A DNA stretch of 64,000 nucleotides from Neelides folsomi (taxonomy: Eukaryota > Arthropoda > Collembola > Neelipleona > Neelidae), in NCBI GenBank assembly GCA_034687125.1, contig JAQGBZ010000290.1:1-64000 (forward strand), written 5' to 3'. The position numbers and the translations under genes were made by a program. Below are positions 26,701-34,722 of this stretch, in pieces. The notes under the pieces are model-generated. The model saw only the letters and a list, made by a program, of their open reading frames with translations. It was not told the DNA's origin and did not search any database. Numbering within the stretch: the first letter of the stretch is position 1; the number at the start of each line of letters is the position of its first letter.

Positions 26701-29700
26701 TGTTCAAAGATTGGGGTGAGGTTATTTGATTTCCCTTCATTTCCTTTTTTGGAGATTTGATGTTCACTGATAAACTTTAAGGTTTCATCTTTTACCAATG
26801 CAATATACCAATACAATATACATGTAGGAGAAAATAGGATTTCCCTTTTCATGTGGTTAGTTAATGACATCCCATAAAACATGTAACTGGTTTAAGAGGT
26901 CTCATAAATAAACCAACTTACGGAAACTATCAGATCAATATTATGTTCTATGTATACCATATATACTCGTAATATGTACTCATAATGGTTTATTTTTTGT
27001 ACTATAATTATAAAATATTATTAAAAATATCTATATAACAATGCAGGCTAGTGAGTAGTGACATTATATTGTAAAGTACGATATTACTTAAGATATTATG
27101 ATAATACGTATGATATTACGTACGTATAATTTTCAAGTCCTTAACAACAAGAGGATGTTTTACATCATATGCTTACGTAATATTATGTATGTATGTGCTA
27201 TGTAATACAACAATGTACAAGTATTTACATACATATTTATTTACAGGAACAATAATGAGTTTTTTTAGTTTACTTTGAACTTTTATACCTAAGCTATCTA
27301 TGGAGAATACAATCGATGAAAGTAGATGTAAAAGTCTTTCTAATCTCTTTCAAAATTATTTAATCTTATATCTATATCTTATTATATCTTATATATGAAA
27401 ACTTGTGTACTTACATAATAATATATAATTAAAACACAAAATATGGAAGGTTTTGATTCTTTTGTTTGATTATTATTTATTGCGAGTTTGAATGAGTTTT
27501 GAATAATTTCAGAGTATTGGAAGCTTTCATTTACGACGGTCCAGTCTTGGAGTATCAAGTTCTTCATGCGTTGGGGACAGAAGACAACCGAACTTGCGAA
27601 TTGTTGATCGAAGGGTCTTGGTATGCTCACACTGGCTATGGAATCGCTTTCCCCAGGCAGTCAAAATATCTTCCACTTTTCAACAAGTTTCTTATGGAAT
27701 ACAAAGAGAACGGTAAGAAATTTAATTTCAAAGTCCTTCCATTTTCGCCTGTTCAAAATGTGTTGAACCTTGAATCCAACTCCTTGGAAAAGAATTTGTC
27801 ATAAAGTTGAAGAGCTAATGAGAAAGGAAGCCCTTTGAAATTCTCCTAAAATGTTCTTTCTCCAGTTCTATTTGCCCCTCAGGGAATCACTTGGAATTAG
27901 AGTTTCATTGGATTTTCTAATAATACACATAGCAGTAATGAGCCTTCCCGTGAGATTAAATGATTACAATGACTAAGACCTTTCAGCTCAAGACACTAAT
28001 TTCGCCTTAATATTGAAATAAAGGATTCTTAAAATGTTTTGAGGAAAATTAGCAAACTTCAAATGAAAAATTCAAGGTCTGAGTTTGAGAGTCTGTGAAT
28101 CAATTAAGTTATTAACTTTACCCTCTTTCCTTAGATTGTGTTTTATGCTGACATGTGAGTTTAATAGCATGCAACTAACAAACAATTAATAATAGCTTAA
28201 TAATTATTCAATACTGGTTTTTATGAATTTGTGAGATATCTGATATTTGTATTTATACCAGAGTTTTGAAAAAATGATATATTTTCATGAAATGGTAAAA
28301 CTTTTGTAATTGAGAAAACTAGATTTAAGTTTAAATGAAAAAGTTATTGATGCAGAAAAAAAACTTTTTATTTCATTATCACTCCTTTTGTTTTTGAGAA
28401 GATTGAAGAGATAACTTTTTTACAAAAAACTATGAAAAACTACTTTGCCCATCTCTTCTGATTCTGACACACTCACAAACCTTTAAATTATATAAATGTA
28501 AATATAATAATCTACCTAGGTATGTACGGGTAAATACAGATAAGTATTATACATAATGTAATAACATGATCCAATTATGTGTCGAATATTCCCATTTCAA
28601 CGCTATTTTTATGTTGAAAGTTTCCCATTTCACAGATAAACAAAACTTTTGGTGACTTTTGATTCAAAATGTCTAGCTCCTACAAAACATGTATCCCTGT
28701 ATCTAAACATAAGTTCACGTGTATCTGATATCAAATTCTTTTCATATAAATATTTTGAAAATGTAGAATGTGAACATTTTTTACTTCTACACGTTATAAG
28801 TAATTCGCAATATAGAGATGTAAAAATTAAATCCCTATGTATTATGATTATATCACATCTGTTTATTAGTCTTTGGAGTGCCAAGGTTTGCCATTGACAT
28901 ACGATTACTTTTATTCTTCTGACAACTGCCTTCTATTGTTTCAATATTATTTCAAGTATCCTGAGAATGGGCCACTGCCGTATACTTATTGTTAATAAAT
29001 AATGTTTCATGGATGCTGCGTGCCGATATAGGCCTATAAACATAGCGATGAAAAAGATATAGCGATCTTTCAGAGTTGAAGAGCGAATTTGGTTAAATTG
29101 CCTGACAAGATTACATTTTCCGCTCATAACCACTATGAAAGAATGGGCTTAACTATGTGTGGATGTGTGAAGGAGATGATGGAATCAAAGGGAATTGGAG
29201 TTATATATTTTTTACTATCCTTGCGAGATCTCATCTTTGGATGATAGTGATAGGAGAGTGTCATTTGTGGAAATAAATGAGGTGGAGGAATCTCATGTTT
29301 CCCTCAATGGGCATACACAGGAGACCTGGAGCGATTGAAGAGATTTTATTTCACGGGCCCCTGCTCTCTTTCTCATCGGGACCCAAGTACACTTGGATCA
29401 GCTACGGGTGGGAAGTCGGAGAAATTAGCTCTTGAGCAGTTCCTCAGCGCCTTTGTCCTTCTCCTTTCCGGAATTTTGCTCTCGATCTGTCTTCTGGGAG
29501 TCGAGAGGTTCTTTTCCCGGCTCGTCAACCGACGGTGTAATGGAAAGCCTCCAGGATGCTTCACTCTCATTTCTCAGGTAAATTAAAGATTTCGTTCTCA
29601 GAATTTCCAATTTTCCTTTTCCAATTTCACCCCGTTCATTTTCAAATAATGGGGCATTATTTGCACTTTCATTTACAGAACATGGGATTTCACCATTACA

Positions 29701-31120
29701 ATTACCCATATGGAAGTTATGAGAATACTCGGTTCCGAAACTGCGTATCGATTGAGAGTTGCCGCTCGGAATGCAAAGATTCGGGCTGCTCAAACAATTT
29801 GCTCAGAACTCAACTCCAGCTCAGAATGGCAATGGTTCGGTGTCAGCAATTGGAGAATCGGCTCGGAATGTACACCGACATATACAAAACGAGGTTTTTA
29901 AAAACATATTAATCTCCCTTTTCTTTTATATTTAAACTTAGATTTTTCTTATTAAAAAATTTCATGCATTTTAATGTATACCATATTCTAATGCCTAGAG
30001 CAAGATGAAATAGTTAAATATTTTATTTGAAGCCTGGGGTGGTTTAAGTTGTAATTTTATTTTAGAAGAAAAACACGAGGAGCCTGTTGGCCGGATGAGA
30101 GCGAGCAAGAGCGGTTGAAGTTCAGGTTGATGAAAACTCGATCATTTTACTCTATAGAAATATTTGCTAAGCTTTCACATTTCTTCCCCATGCTTTCATC
30201 TTCTCAGATTCCTCACAGACAAGAGCCAAGTGCCTTTCTTTGCACGGGAGGTTGAGAGAGACTTTTCTTCAATCCTATTACCTTCCTCTTATTATATCAA
30301 ATGCATGATGAAGTGAGGAACGCGGCCCGATTTTTGTTGATCCAGCTGCTGAAACCTTTGTCATAATAAAATCAATATTAATCCTACGTTCACAATTGAG
30401 TCTTGATAAACGAATTAGGGAACTCTTACTCAGCCTCATTTCCTTTTATGTTGTAGTTTCATTTTAGAAAGAAAGTTTTTTATCAAAGCGTTTTAATGCG
30501 AAAAAGCTTTTAGATTTTCAACTAAAGTTCAATTCAAGCATTTGATGAATCATTTCTATTTCATATTTAAGAAAAGAAAAGACTAATTAGACTCTGAAAT
30601 ATGAATTATGGTTAATTAAATACATACCATATATCTATCTGTATATTATGTATCCTTTATACAACTACTGGACGTATTGTTTGAATTGAATGTCATGACT
30701 CATGAGAAAGAAATTTTTGGATTGTGTAAAATATATAACTCTTAAAATATACCTGTAGTACCTAATATGTATTATACTAACATGAGGTTGGATGAAAAAT
30801 AAACATTCATGGTTGTATGGATGTGAACATGCAACGGGGAATCAATTTTTCATTTTCAAGGGAAATTTGATGCTCTGGTTGTCATATAATAGTTGAGCGT
30901 AGATTAGATTTGTTGGGCGGACTCTGAGGAATTTGTTTAAACTTTTAGAAACTTGGGGATGTCAGCTCTTGTAGAAGATGTTCCAGGACCATCGTCAGAA
31001 CTCCGTCAGAGAAACTTAAGAACTTTCGACACCCAAGCGATTGCCTTCAAAGTGAGGGAAAATCTTTTCCGGACTCAACCATCTCTCACTGAAATTGCAG
31101 AAATTGAAACCGTCCTTTAA
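8650..31120 (+). CDS. Nmdar2: NMDA receptor subunit 2 (NR2/GRIN2-type), partial at 5' end, multi-exon
   Basis: Join of 8650-8791, 9103-9130, 10974-11391, 12437-12771, 15368-15603, 17836-17970, 18456-18652, 19543-19652, 21023-21135, 21683-21772, 22052-22085, 26300-26390, 26481-26550, 27513-27712, 29321-29577, 29679-29893, then probably 30066-30125 and 30949-31120; about 966 residues. The product should be the glutamate-binding subunit of a postsynaptic cation channel that pairs with NR1. Counting from the first whole codon: amino-terminal clamshell domain to ~310, S1 ~355-485 (VVDFSVPF), M1 ~500-530, pore loop ~545-560, M3 with TYTANLAVF ~575-597, S2 ~600-765 (FIYD), M4 ~770-795, cytoplasmic tail to 966. 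All junction phases agree. The 5' exons with signal peptide are not seen. Class assignment rests on [40 protein letters not shown] and [10 protein letters not shown], which match the family. The NR2 rather than NR1 call rests on Tyr before the S2 Asp and Thr at the glutamate-selective S2 position. Confidence 0.93.
9103..9130 (+). CDS. Nmdar2: Nmdar2 28-nt microexon
   Basis: Flanked by GAATTTAG and GGTAAGC. Supplies the last base of the Trp codon begun in the previous exon plus NADNSGLLR. This sequence (WNADNSGL) is a highly conserved NR amino-terminal-domain motif, and the next exon continues it directly, so the microexon is needed for the protein. Confidence 0.9.
10974..11391 (+). CDS. Nmdar2: Nmdar2 exon: amino-terminal domain core
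   Basis: Begins right after TTTTAG with [18 protein letters not shown] and runs through [17 protein letters not shown] and [12 protein letters not shown] to FPIGMLG, where it ends one base into the Gly codon before GTAAAT. Phase and sequence continue into 12437. The exon has clearly higher GC than its flanks. The ORF stays open ~40 nt past the donor; that part is intron. Confidence 0.95.
12437..12771 (+). CDS. Nmdar2: Nmdar2 exon: end of amino-terminal domain and linker
   Basis: Acceptor TTGAG completes the Gly codon and gives [16 protein letters not shown], then [12 protein letters not shown], and ends LVWEQ at a perfect GTGAGT donor, phase 0. Contains an NVT N-glycosylation sequon. Confidence 0.93.
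14823..15049. mobile_element. Inverted-repeat MITE, 227 bp
   Basis: The left end CTGTCAAAAAATCAGATTTC and the reverse complement of the right end CTGTCAAAGTCAGATTTCTG agree over about 35 bp with a 2-nt gap. Lies in the intron between 12771 and 15368. No clear target duplication and no ORF. Confidence 0.75.
15368..15603 (+). CDS. Nmdar2: Nmdar2 exon: linker into S1
   Basis: Starts IGVWQSWKD, continues IIWPGY and ITFLEESPY, and carries the two S1 cysteines (GKCSPD, VLCRIA) that pair with the later CC motif in NMDA receptors. Ends GG before GTATGG. Confidence 0.93.
17836..17970 (+). CDS. Nmdar2: Nmdar2 exon: S1 [10 protein letters not shown]
   Basis: Acceptor chosen at ACTCGAAG because it gives the third codon base required by the upstream exon and an open reading [16 protein letters not shown]. 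The polypyrimidine tract lies 20-50 nt upstream, so the exact start is less sure than the rest. [13 protein letters not shown] and FTYEL are unmistakable. Two N-glycosylation sequons (NHS, NSS). Ends TG before GTAAAT. Confidence 0.88.
18456..18652 (+). CDS. Nmdar2: Nmdar2 exon: S1 ligand loop to pre-M1
   Basis: Begins after GTTACAG. Encodes [30 protein letters not shown] and SPTAFL, ending G of the Glu codon. The donor GTCTTT is weak, and the frame stays open to 18912, so retained-intron transcripts are possible. The pocket Arg (SER) is present; the Thr usual two residues after the pocket Ser is Met here. Confidence 0.93.
19543..19652 (+). CDS. Nmdar2: Nmdar2 exon: M1 transmembrane segment
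   Basis: Follows CTTTGCAG; completes Glu, then [34 protein letters not shown] and a GTAATT donor. This is the M1 helix and the family's FE.(F/L)SP.G(F/Y)N motif. Confidence 0.94.
19946..20502. mobile_element. Harbinger-like non-autonomous element, 557 bp
   Basis: Ends share GGGAGTATCCATAAACTACG in inverted orientation, and subterminal parts with long pyrimidine (CCCC) runs and TGTGAC/GTCACA motifs are also inverted. A 3-bp TAA repeat flanks both ends (19943-19945 and 20503-20505), which fits PIF/Harbinger target duplication. No transposase ORF. Sits in the Nmdar2 intron between M1 and the pore exon. Confidence 0.8.
21023..21135 (+). CDS. Nmdar2: Nmdar2 exon: re-entrant pore loop
   Basis: Acceptor ATTTTTAG. 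Encodes [21 protein letters not shown] then [13 protein letters not shown]. The residue at the N site that controls Mg block and Ca entry in vertebrate NR2 is Gln here (LFQAS in place of FNNS). Ends AA before GTAAAT. Confidence 0.93.
21683..21772 (+). CDS. Nmdar2: Nmdar2 exon: M3 gate helix
   Basis: Acceptor AATTTAG. Encodes [40 protein letters not shown] is the gate motif (SYTANLAAF in most receptors). Donor GTAAAG. Confidence 0.94.
22052..22085 (+). CDS. Nmdar2: Nmdar2 34-nt microexon: M3-S2 linker
   Basis: Acceptor TTGTTTTCAG, donor GTGAGC. Encodes [11 protein letters not shown] and joins in phase to [16 protein letters not shown] in the next exon, matching the GI.D..L..P pattern that opens S2 in NMDA receptors. 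Confidence 0.87.
22389..22419. repeat. Perfect hairpin, 15-bp arms, 1-nt centre
   Basis: ACTGTAGAAGATA and its exact reverse complement TATCTTCTACAGT, extended by two more pairs, around a single T. Lies in the 4.2-kb intron before the S2 exons. Confidence 0.8.
23223..23514. mobile_element. Mariner-like MITE, 292 bp
   Basis: Inverted ends CAGGGTGGGCTGTTGATAGA and, in complement, CAGGGTGGGCCGTTGATCGA, similar for about 38 bp, each flanked by TA (23221-23222, 23515-23516). No ORF. Confidence 0.85.
23736..23766. mobile_element. Solo end of the CAGGGTGGGC element family
   Basis: In complement reads CAGGGTGGGCTTTTAAGATC, sharing the first 10 bases with the 23223 element and followed by TA. It may be a remnant or the outer end of a nested insertion. 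Confidence 0.5.
26021..26055. repeat. Perfect hairpin, 16-bp arms, 3-nt loop
   Basis: AGAAGTAGGCAGGTAG, loop GCA, then the exact complement CTACCTGCCTACTTCT. Located 245 nt before the first S2 exon. Confidence 0.85.
26300..26390 (+). CDS. Nmdar2: Nmdar2 exon: start of S2
   Basis: Acceptor TTCTTTTAG, donor GTATTT. Encodes [20 protein letters not shown] then [10 protein letters not shown]. The glutamate-contacting Ser-Thr pair of vertebrate NR2 (NGSTE) aligns to THTD, so the Thr is kept and the Ser is His. Confidence 0.92.
26481..26550 (+). CDS. Nmdar2: Nmdar2 exon: S2 continuation
   Basis: Acceptor AAATGCAG, donor GTAAGT. Encodes [20 protein letters not shown] and RNG, in phase on both sides. 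Confidence 0.92.
27513..27712 (+). CDS. Nmdar2: Nmdar2 exon: S2 with FIYD ligand aspartate
   Basis: Acceptor AATTTCAG, donor GTAAGA. Encodes [13 protein letters not shown] (Asp that binds the ligand amino group, preceded by the NR2-type Tyr), the first cysteine of the S2 disulfide (NRTCEL) and [13 protein letters not shown]. Confidence 0.95.
29321..29577 (+). CDS. Nmdar2: Nmdar2 exon: end of S2 and M4 helix
   Basis: Acceptor ATACACAG completes Gly; [17 protein letters not shown] carries the second S2 disulfide cysteine (LTGIC in vertebrates). [19 protein letters not shown] is the M4 helix, followed by basic [11 protein letters not shown]. Donor CAG/GTAAAT, phase 0. Confidence 0.95.
29679..29893 (+). 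CDS. Nmdar2: Nmdar2 exon: proximal cytoplasmic tail
   Basis: Acceptor CATTTACAG. Encodes a cysteine-rich stretch ([20 protein letters not shown]) and then a predicted coiled-coil segment ([20 protein letters not shown]). The donor ACGAG/GTTTTT is weak; without splicing the frame adds six residues and stops at 29910-29912, a possible short isoform. Confidence 0.85.
30066..30125 (+). CDS. Nmdar2: Nmdar2 exon: 60-nt tail exon with tandem acceptor
   Basis: Acceptor TTATTTTAG, immediately followed by a second AAG (NAGNAG), so use of the second would remove one Arg. Encodes [20 protein letters not shown] and a split Arg. The exon is 60 nt with phase 2 on both sides, so it can be skipped without frame change. 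The donor CAG/GTTGAT is weak. If unspliced, the frame runs on to TGA at 30253-30255. Confidence 0.6.
30208..30316 (+). CDS. Nmdar2: Nmdar2 alternative terminal exon, no PDZ ligand
   Basis: Acceptor with a long pyrimidine tract (TTTCATCTTCTCAG) only 82 nt after the 30125 donor. The phase fits and gives [20 protein letters not shown] then [15 protein letters not shown] and a stop. AATAAA lies about 50 nt downstream at 30365. Competes with 30949-31120; which is used cannot be told from sequence alone. Confidence 0.4.
30365..30370 (+). promoter_or_regulatory. AATAAA poly(A) signal, proximal Nmdar2 end
   Basis: Canonical hexamer 49 nt after the stop of the alternative terminal exon; would also serve unspliced short tail forms. 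Confidence 0.5.
30949..31120 (+). CDS. Nmdar2: Nmdar2 terminal exon with PDZ-binding C-terminus
   Basis: Acceptor AAACTTTTAG. It needs a two-base split codon, which both the 29893 and 30125 donors supply. Reads [20 protein letters not shown] onward for 56 residues and ends [10 protein letters not shown]-stop. The last four residues, ETVL, fit a class I PDZ ligand (S/T-x-hydrophobic), the same kind as the ESDV end of vertebrate NR2. Overlapping AATAAA signals follow 40 nt later. Confidence 0.7.
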
Positions 31121-31157
31121 TGTTCAGAGAGTACCAAATATTCAAGACCTCAACTCC

Positions 31158-31167
31158 AATAAATAAA
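31158..31167 (+). promoter_or_regulatory. Overlapping AATAAA poly(A) signals, distal Nmdar2 end
   Basis: Two overlapping AATAAA hexamers 38 nt after the ETVL stop codon, consistent with a very short 3' UTR. Confidence 0.6.
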
Positions 31168-31442
31168 CCCACGGTTTTACTATATTATTATGTACATAAA
31201 ATCAGAATACATATTATTACTATTTATTATTTATATATATATATGAATATTATTTATGTTAATAAATAATAATGTATTTTTAGGTATGCATTTACTCATT
31301 TATTGCAATGGTGTGTAACTTATTTCGATGCAAATACTGTACAATGTATTTACATTATTTATAATTGGAATAATTATATTCAGTAATACTGATATTAAAA
31401 TTTATTTGTTAATGAAAATACTCGTAAATAATTATTTATGTA

Positions 31443-31843
31443 CCAGGTTGCTCGGAAAGTTCTGATATTTTTTAGTTTTTGGTATACACTTGTATAAATT
31501 TTACATTGCTAGTCTTAAACCTGCTAATTGCTAAAAATATATAATGACTACTCTTTAATTCATTAAATTTAAAGCATGATTAACCATTTTGAGTGACTAA
31601 AAATTGCGAATCATATATAAATACAATTACAAAACATATACGAAGATATAGGATCTATATGTTTTGTAATTATATTTATAATTGATTCGCTAGTTTTAGT
31701 CACTCAAAATGGTAAATTATGCATTAAATTTAATGAATTTAAAAGTGGTTAGTATATTTTTAACATTTAGTAGGTTTAAGACTAACAATATCAATTCGCA
31801 CATATATATTCCAAAAAATATCAGAACTTTCCGAGCAACCTGG
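31443..31843. mobile_element. Near-palindromic mariner-like foldback MITE, 401 bp
   Basis: Ends CCAGGTTGCTCGGAAAGTTC and its complement, flanked by TA on both sides (31441-31442, 31844-31845). Almost the whole element is two ~190-bp inverted arms (shared TTTAGTCACTCAAAATGGT and ATGTTTTGTAATT blocks) around a short centre near 31650. It lies about 275 nt downstream of the distal Nmdar2 poly(A) signals. Confidence 0.9.
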
Positions 31844-31971
31844 TATATACTACGATATATTAAATATGATTAAATGCTCTCAACATTTCCAATATTAGTA
31901 CTAACATTAAGGGTAAGTAAAGTAAGTATTCACGAAGTACATAAATATTTATTAACTACACACTGTTAGTA

Positions 31972-32000
31972 CAGGGTGCGTCAAAAGTTGCTTTACCCAA
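31972..32000. mobile_element. Solo mariner-like terminal repeat
   Basis: TA followed by CAGGGTGCGTCAAAAGTTGC, the same family as the 1317 element. I could not find a clear partner end. Confidence 0.5.
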
Positions 32001-32882
32001 GTAACTTTATGACCTATATGTATTATAATTATGTCTATGTACATATTATGTAAGTTTAACTTATGGAAATATTATTTGTGTTAAAAACTGGCCAAAGCAT
32101 GTTAAATTTTTGACAACACACCTCAATACACACCTTATCTATGCTCAAATATTGCCAAATTATCAAAATTTTCTGAATATTACATTGTAAAAATTATAGT
32201 GATTATAGCATCTCTGAATTTAAGTACTGCTTTTAACATTTAAGTGTCAGGCTTCTGAATATATTGAACCTTTTTAAAGTGTTTAAAAAGTGATTAATAA
32301 AGTTTGTTAACTTTACTGAATTTATTGAATTTTATAAGACTTCTATCAAAAACAGGTATTCAAATGGTAATTGTTATTATTATACATTGCCACACAATTA
32401 AATCTATAAAATACGTAATTATGAAGGCCTAATTCATATAAAAATATTAGGAATGAATTTTGTCTCAAAGCTGCAAAGCCGCAATATTAATATTAAATCT
32501 ACCTGTCTATGTAATAGATAGCTTATAATGTAAATACTTATGCTGTAAAATAATAGGATAAAATACACGTGTCATACATTGTATCTGCACTTGTACCAAT
32601 ATACTTATATTAAATTTGTTTACTTATCAGATCCTGTGTAGTATGATATACAAATATTTGTATTATTAATTATTTAATTATTAATCGACTCCTTTCTCCT
32701 CAAATAACTTACATATACATACATACATATTTATATCTTTCTGTACATACATAAGACTACTTATATAATAAATATACTACATACAAGATTGTATAGGTAT
32801 GTTATTATTATAATTATAACATATATTTACAAATAACATACAGATATATTTATTATTGTTGTTATTGTCATTTACTAAATAC

Positions 32883-33037
32883 TATAGTTCATTCACGAGC
32901 AACGTGCACTTGAGTTATAGGATGGCCCCTGCATTTGCATTATTTAAATTTTGTTACCAGCTAAACTGAGAATTTTTTTAATGCACATGATGGGCCAATG
33001 TATAATTCAAGTGCAAGTTACTTGTGAATGAACTATA
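32883..33037. mobile_element. Short MITE, 155 bp, ~45-bp terminal inverted repeats
   Basis: TATAGTTCATTCACGAGCAA at the left and, in complement, TATAGTTCATTCACAAGTAA at the right, with similarity continuing to GGCCC on each side. TA at both outer ends. No ORF. Confidence 0.85.
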
Positions 33038-34711
33038 ATATATGTATAATAGTAATACTATAAGATGTTTCAAACACGATGAGTATAAAATGATAATATT
33101 GTTAAATATATTTATTATTTATTATAGTGGTAAATGCTGAAGAGCGAGTATAATGGAAACAATCAAGTTTTTTGGAGTAAAATGGTGTTTAAAGAAAATT
33201 CTAAGAATTTTTGAAACAATAACTTCAAAACGGCCTTTGGTCTAGTTTAATGAGTAATGAGTTGGTAAATAGTAATCACTTTATAACTACTTATTGTTAG
33301 TAATCTAATAAAGGTTTAGGTATAATATATATTATATATACCTACCTAAGCACATTAGTAAAAATAAACACAATTCATTAATAATACGAGAGGAGGTGAA
33401 AAAGAGATTTTCGAAATAATATATTATACAATTTTGGAAAGCTCATTCTAAAACAAGAGAACAATCGTCTGAAGAGTGAATAAAACAATTATTATTATTC
33501 CATAAAATACTTATAGATATTAAACCCATTTTTATGGTGTGGAGTTTGCAAGAAATCTAGTGGTGCTATGCTATAGTAAATTCATGACTATCTGTATAAA
33601 AATCATTCGAATATTATGTAACATTATTTGTTTACATATTAAAAATAACAATAACATAGATTAAGAAAGATGAAGCAACATGAATCAAATTGTAATGGTT
33701 GGTTGGAATAGCTAATATAATATGATCTACTAAACTGAATAAACATTGAATTCATACTCTACATACTTTTATACAAGTAATTACTATACACATACTTCAT
33801 TTCATAAATATTCACATGTTTGTATTTTAAATATTTTATTACATATCTAATGTAAATGAATACACACATGTCATTGTCATCAGACTATTTTATCTATCGG
33901 ATTTATTTCGCTGGGTGAGACAAGGAACGGATGCGAAACCCAAGACCCGGGAGCTCCCAGACGGGTAATTGGGGAGAAATGTCGAAATGTGAAGAAAGTA
34001 GCGCTTTCCAGCGGGTATTTCCCTCTTTCCTTTCTTCTTGTCCGGGAAGGGGGAGTGTGAGGGAGAAAGCACCCTTCCTATTTCAGACGACAATCAATAT
34101 CCCCCGAACTCAATCCTCCGAATTCGGATATAAGATGAAAATAGCCTGCGTCCGCGTCCCGAAATTTTGTGCTGGAGCAAGTCAGCCGATTTACTACGAG
34201 CCATATAGCCTCGTCCACTACGGTTCATCTCTATCCTCCTATTAGGTTGGATGGTTCGTATAATAGGAACCTAATCTCTTGGCCCGTGAGGATACCTGCC
34301 TTAGACATACAAGATCAATCCTTTTCTATTCTCCCATTGTAAATTGTAAAAGACCTGGTCAATATACCTACCATTAGATACAATTGTTCCTTTTTATTTC
34401 GTCCAACACATTTTTCCCACAATCGAGTGTCAAAAAGTCTACTTGTCCCGTGGTCGATTTAATCCACTCAATCCCAAATTTTCATATTCCGGCAAACATT
34501 CCACTAACAAAGCTTTTATTTATTTATAATAATAAATGTAATTTATATAGTCCTTATATAATGATTATTATTTAGTTCAAAGTTAATTTGATACCTAATC
34601 AAAACTTCGAATTTAAAGAAAGTGAATTTTTTATTAAATAAGTTGGTACAACTTACATTTAGTTTATAAATGTCAGACTTATTTTGAAGTTCCTTCGTAG
34701 CGGAGGATCCA

Positions 34712-34722
34712 TCATCATGGGT
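34712..34722 (+). CDS. Candidate first coding exon (Met-Gly-Trp-Gly) with strong donor
   Basis: ATCATCATGG is a good initiation context, and ATGGGTTGGGG is followed directly by a perfect GTAAGT donor. It leaves two bases of a codon, which would fit an acceptor at 49290 (ATTTCTCAG) in the frame of the caskin exon. The exon is tiny and the phase match has a one-in-three chance, so this is a hypothesis. Confidence 0.2.

Noticed and set aside
29425-29793. 122-codon minus ORF
   Set aside because: Shadow of the M4 and tail exons.
34008-34030. GYFP-like reading suggestive of an SH3 domain
   Set aside because: Only four residues fit and the frame stops soon; no SH3 ALYDY or WW motif nearby.
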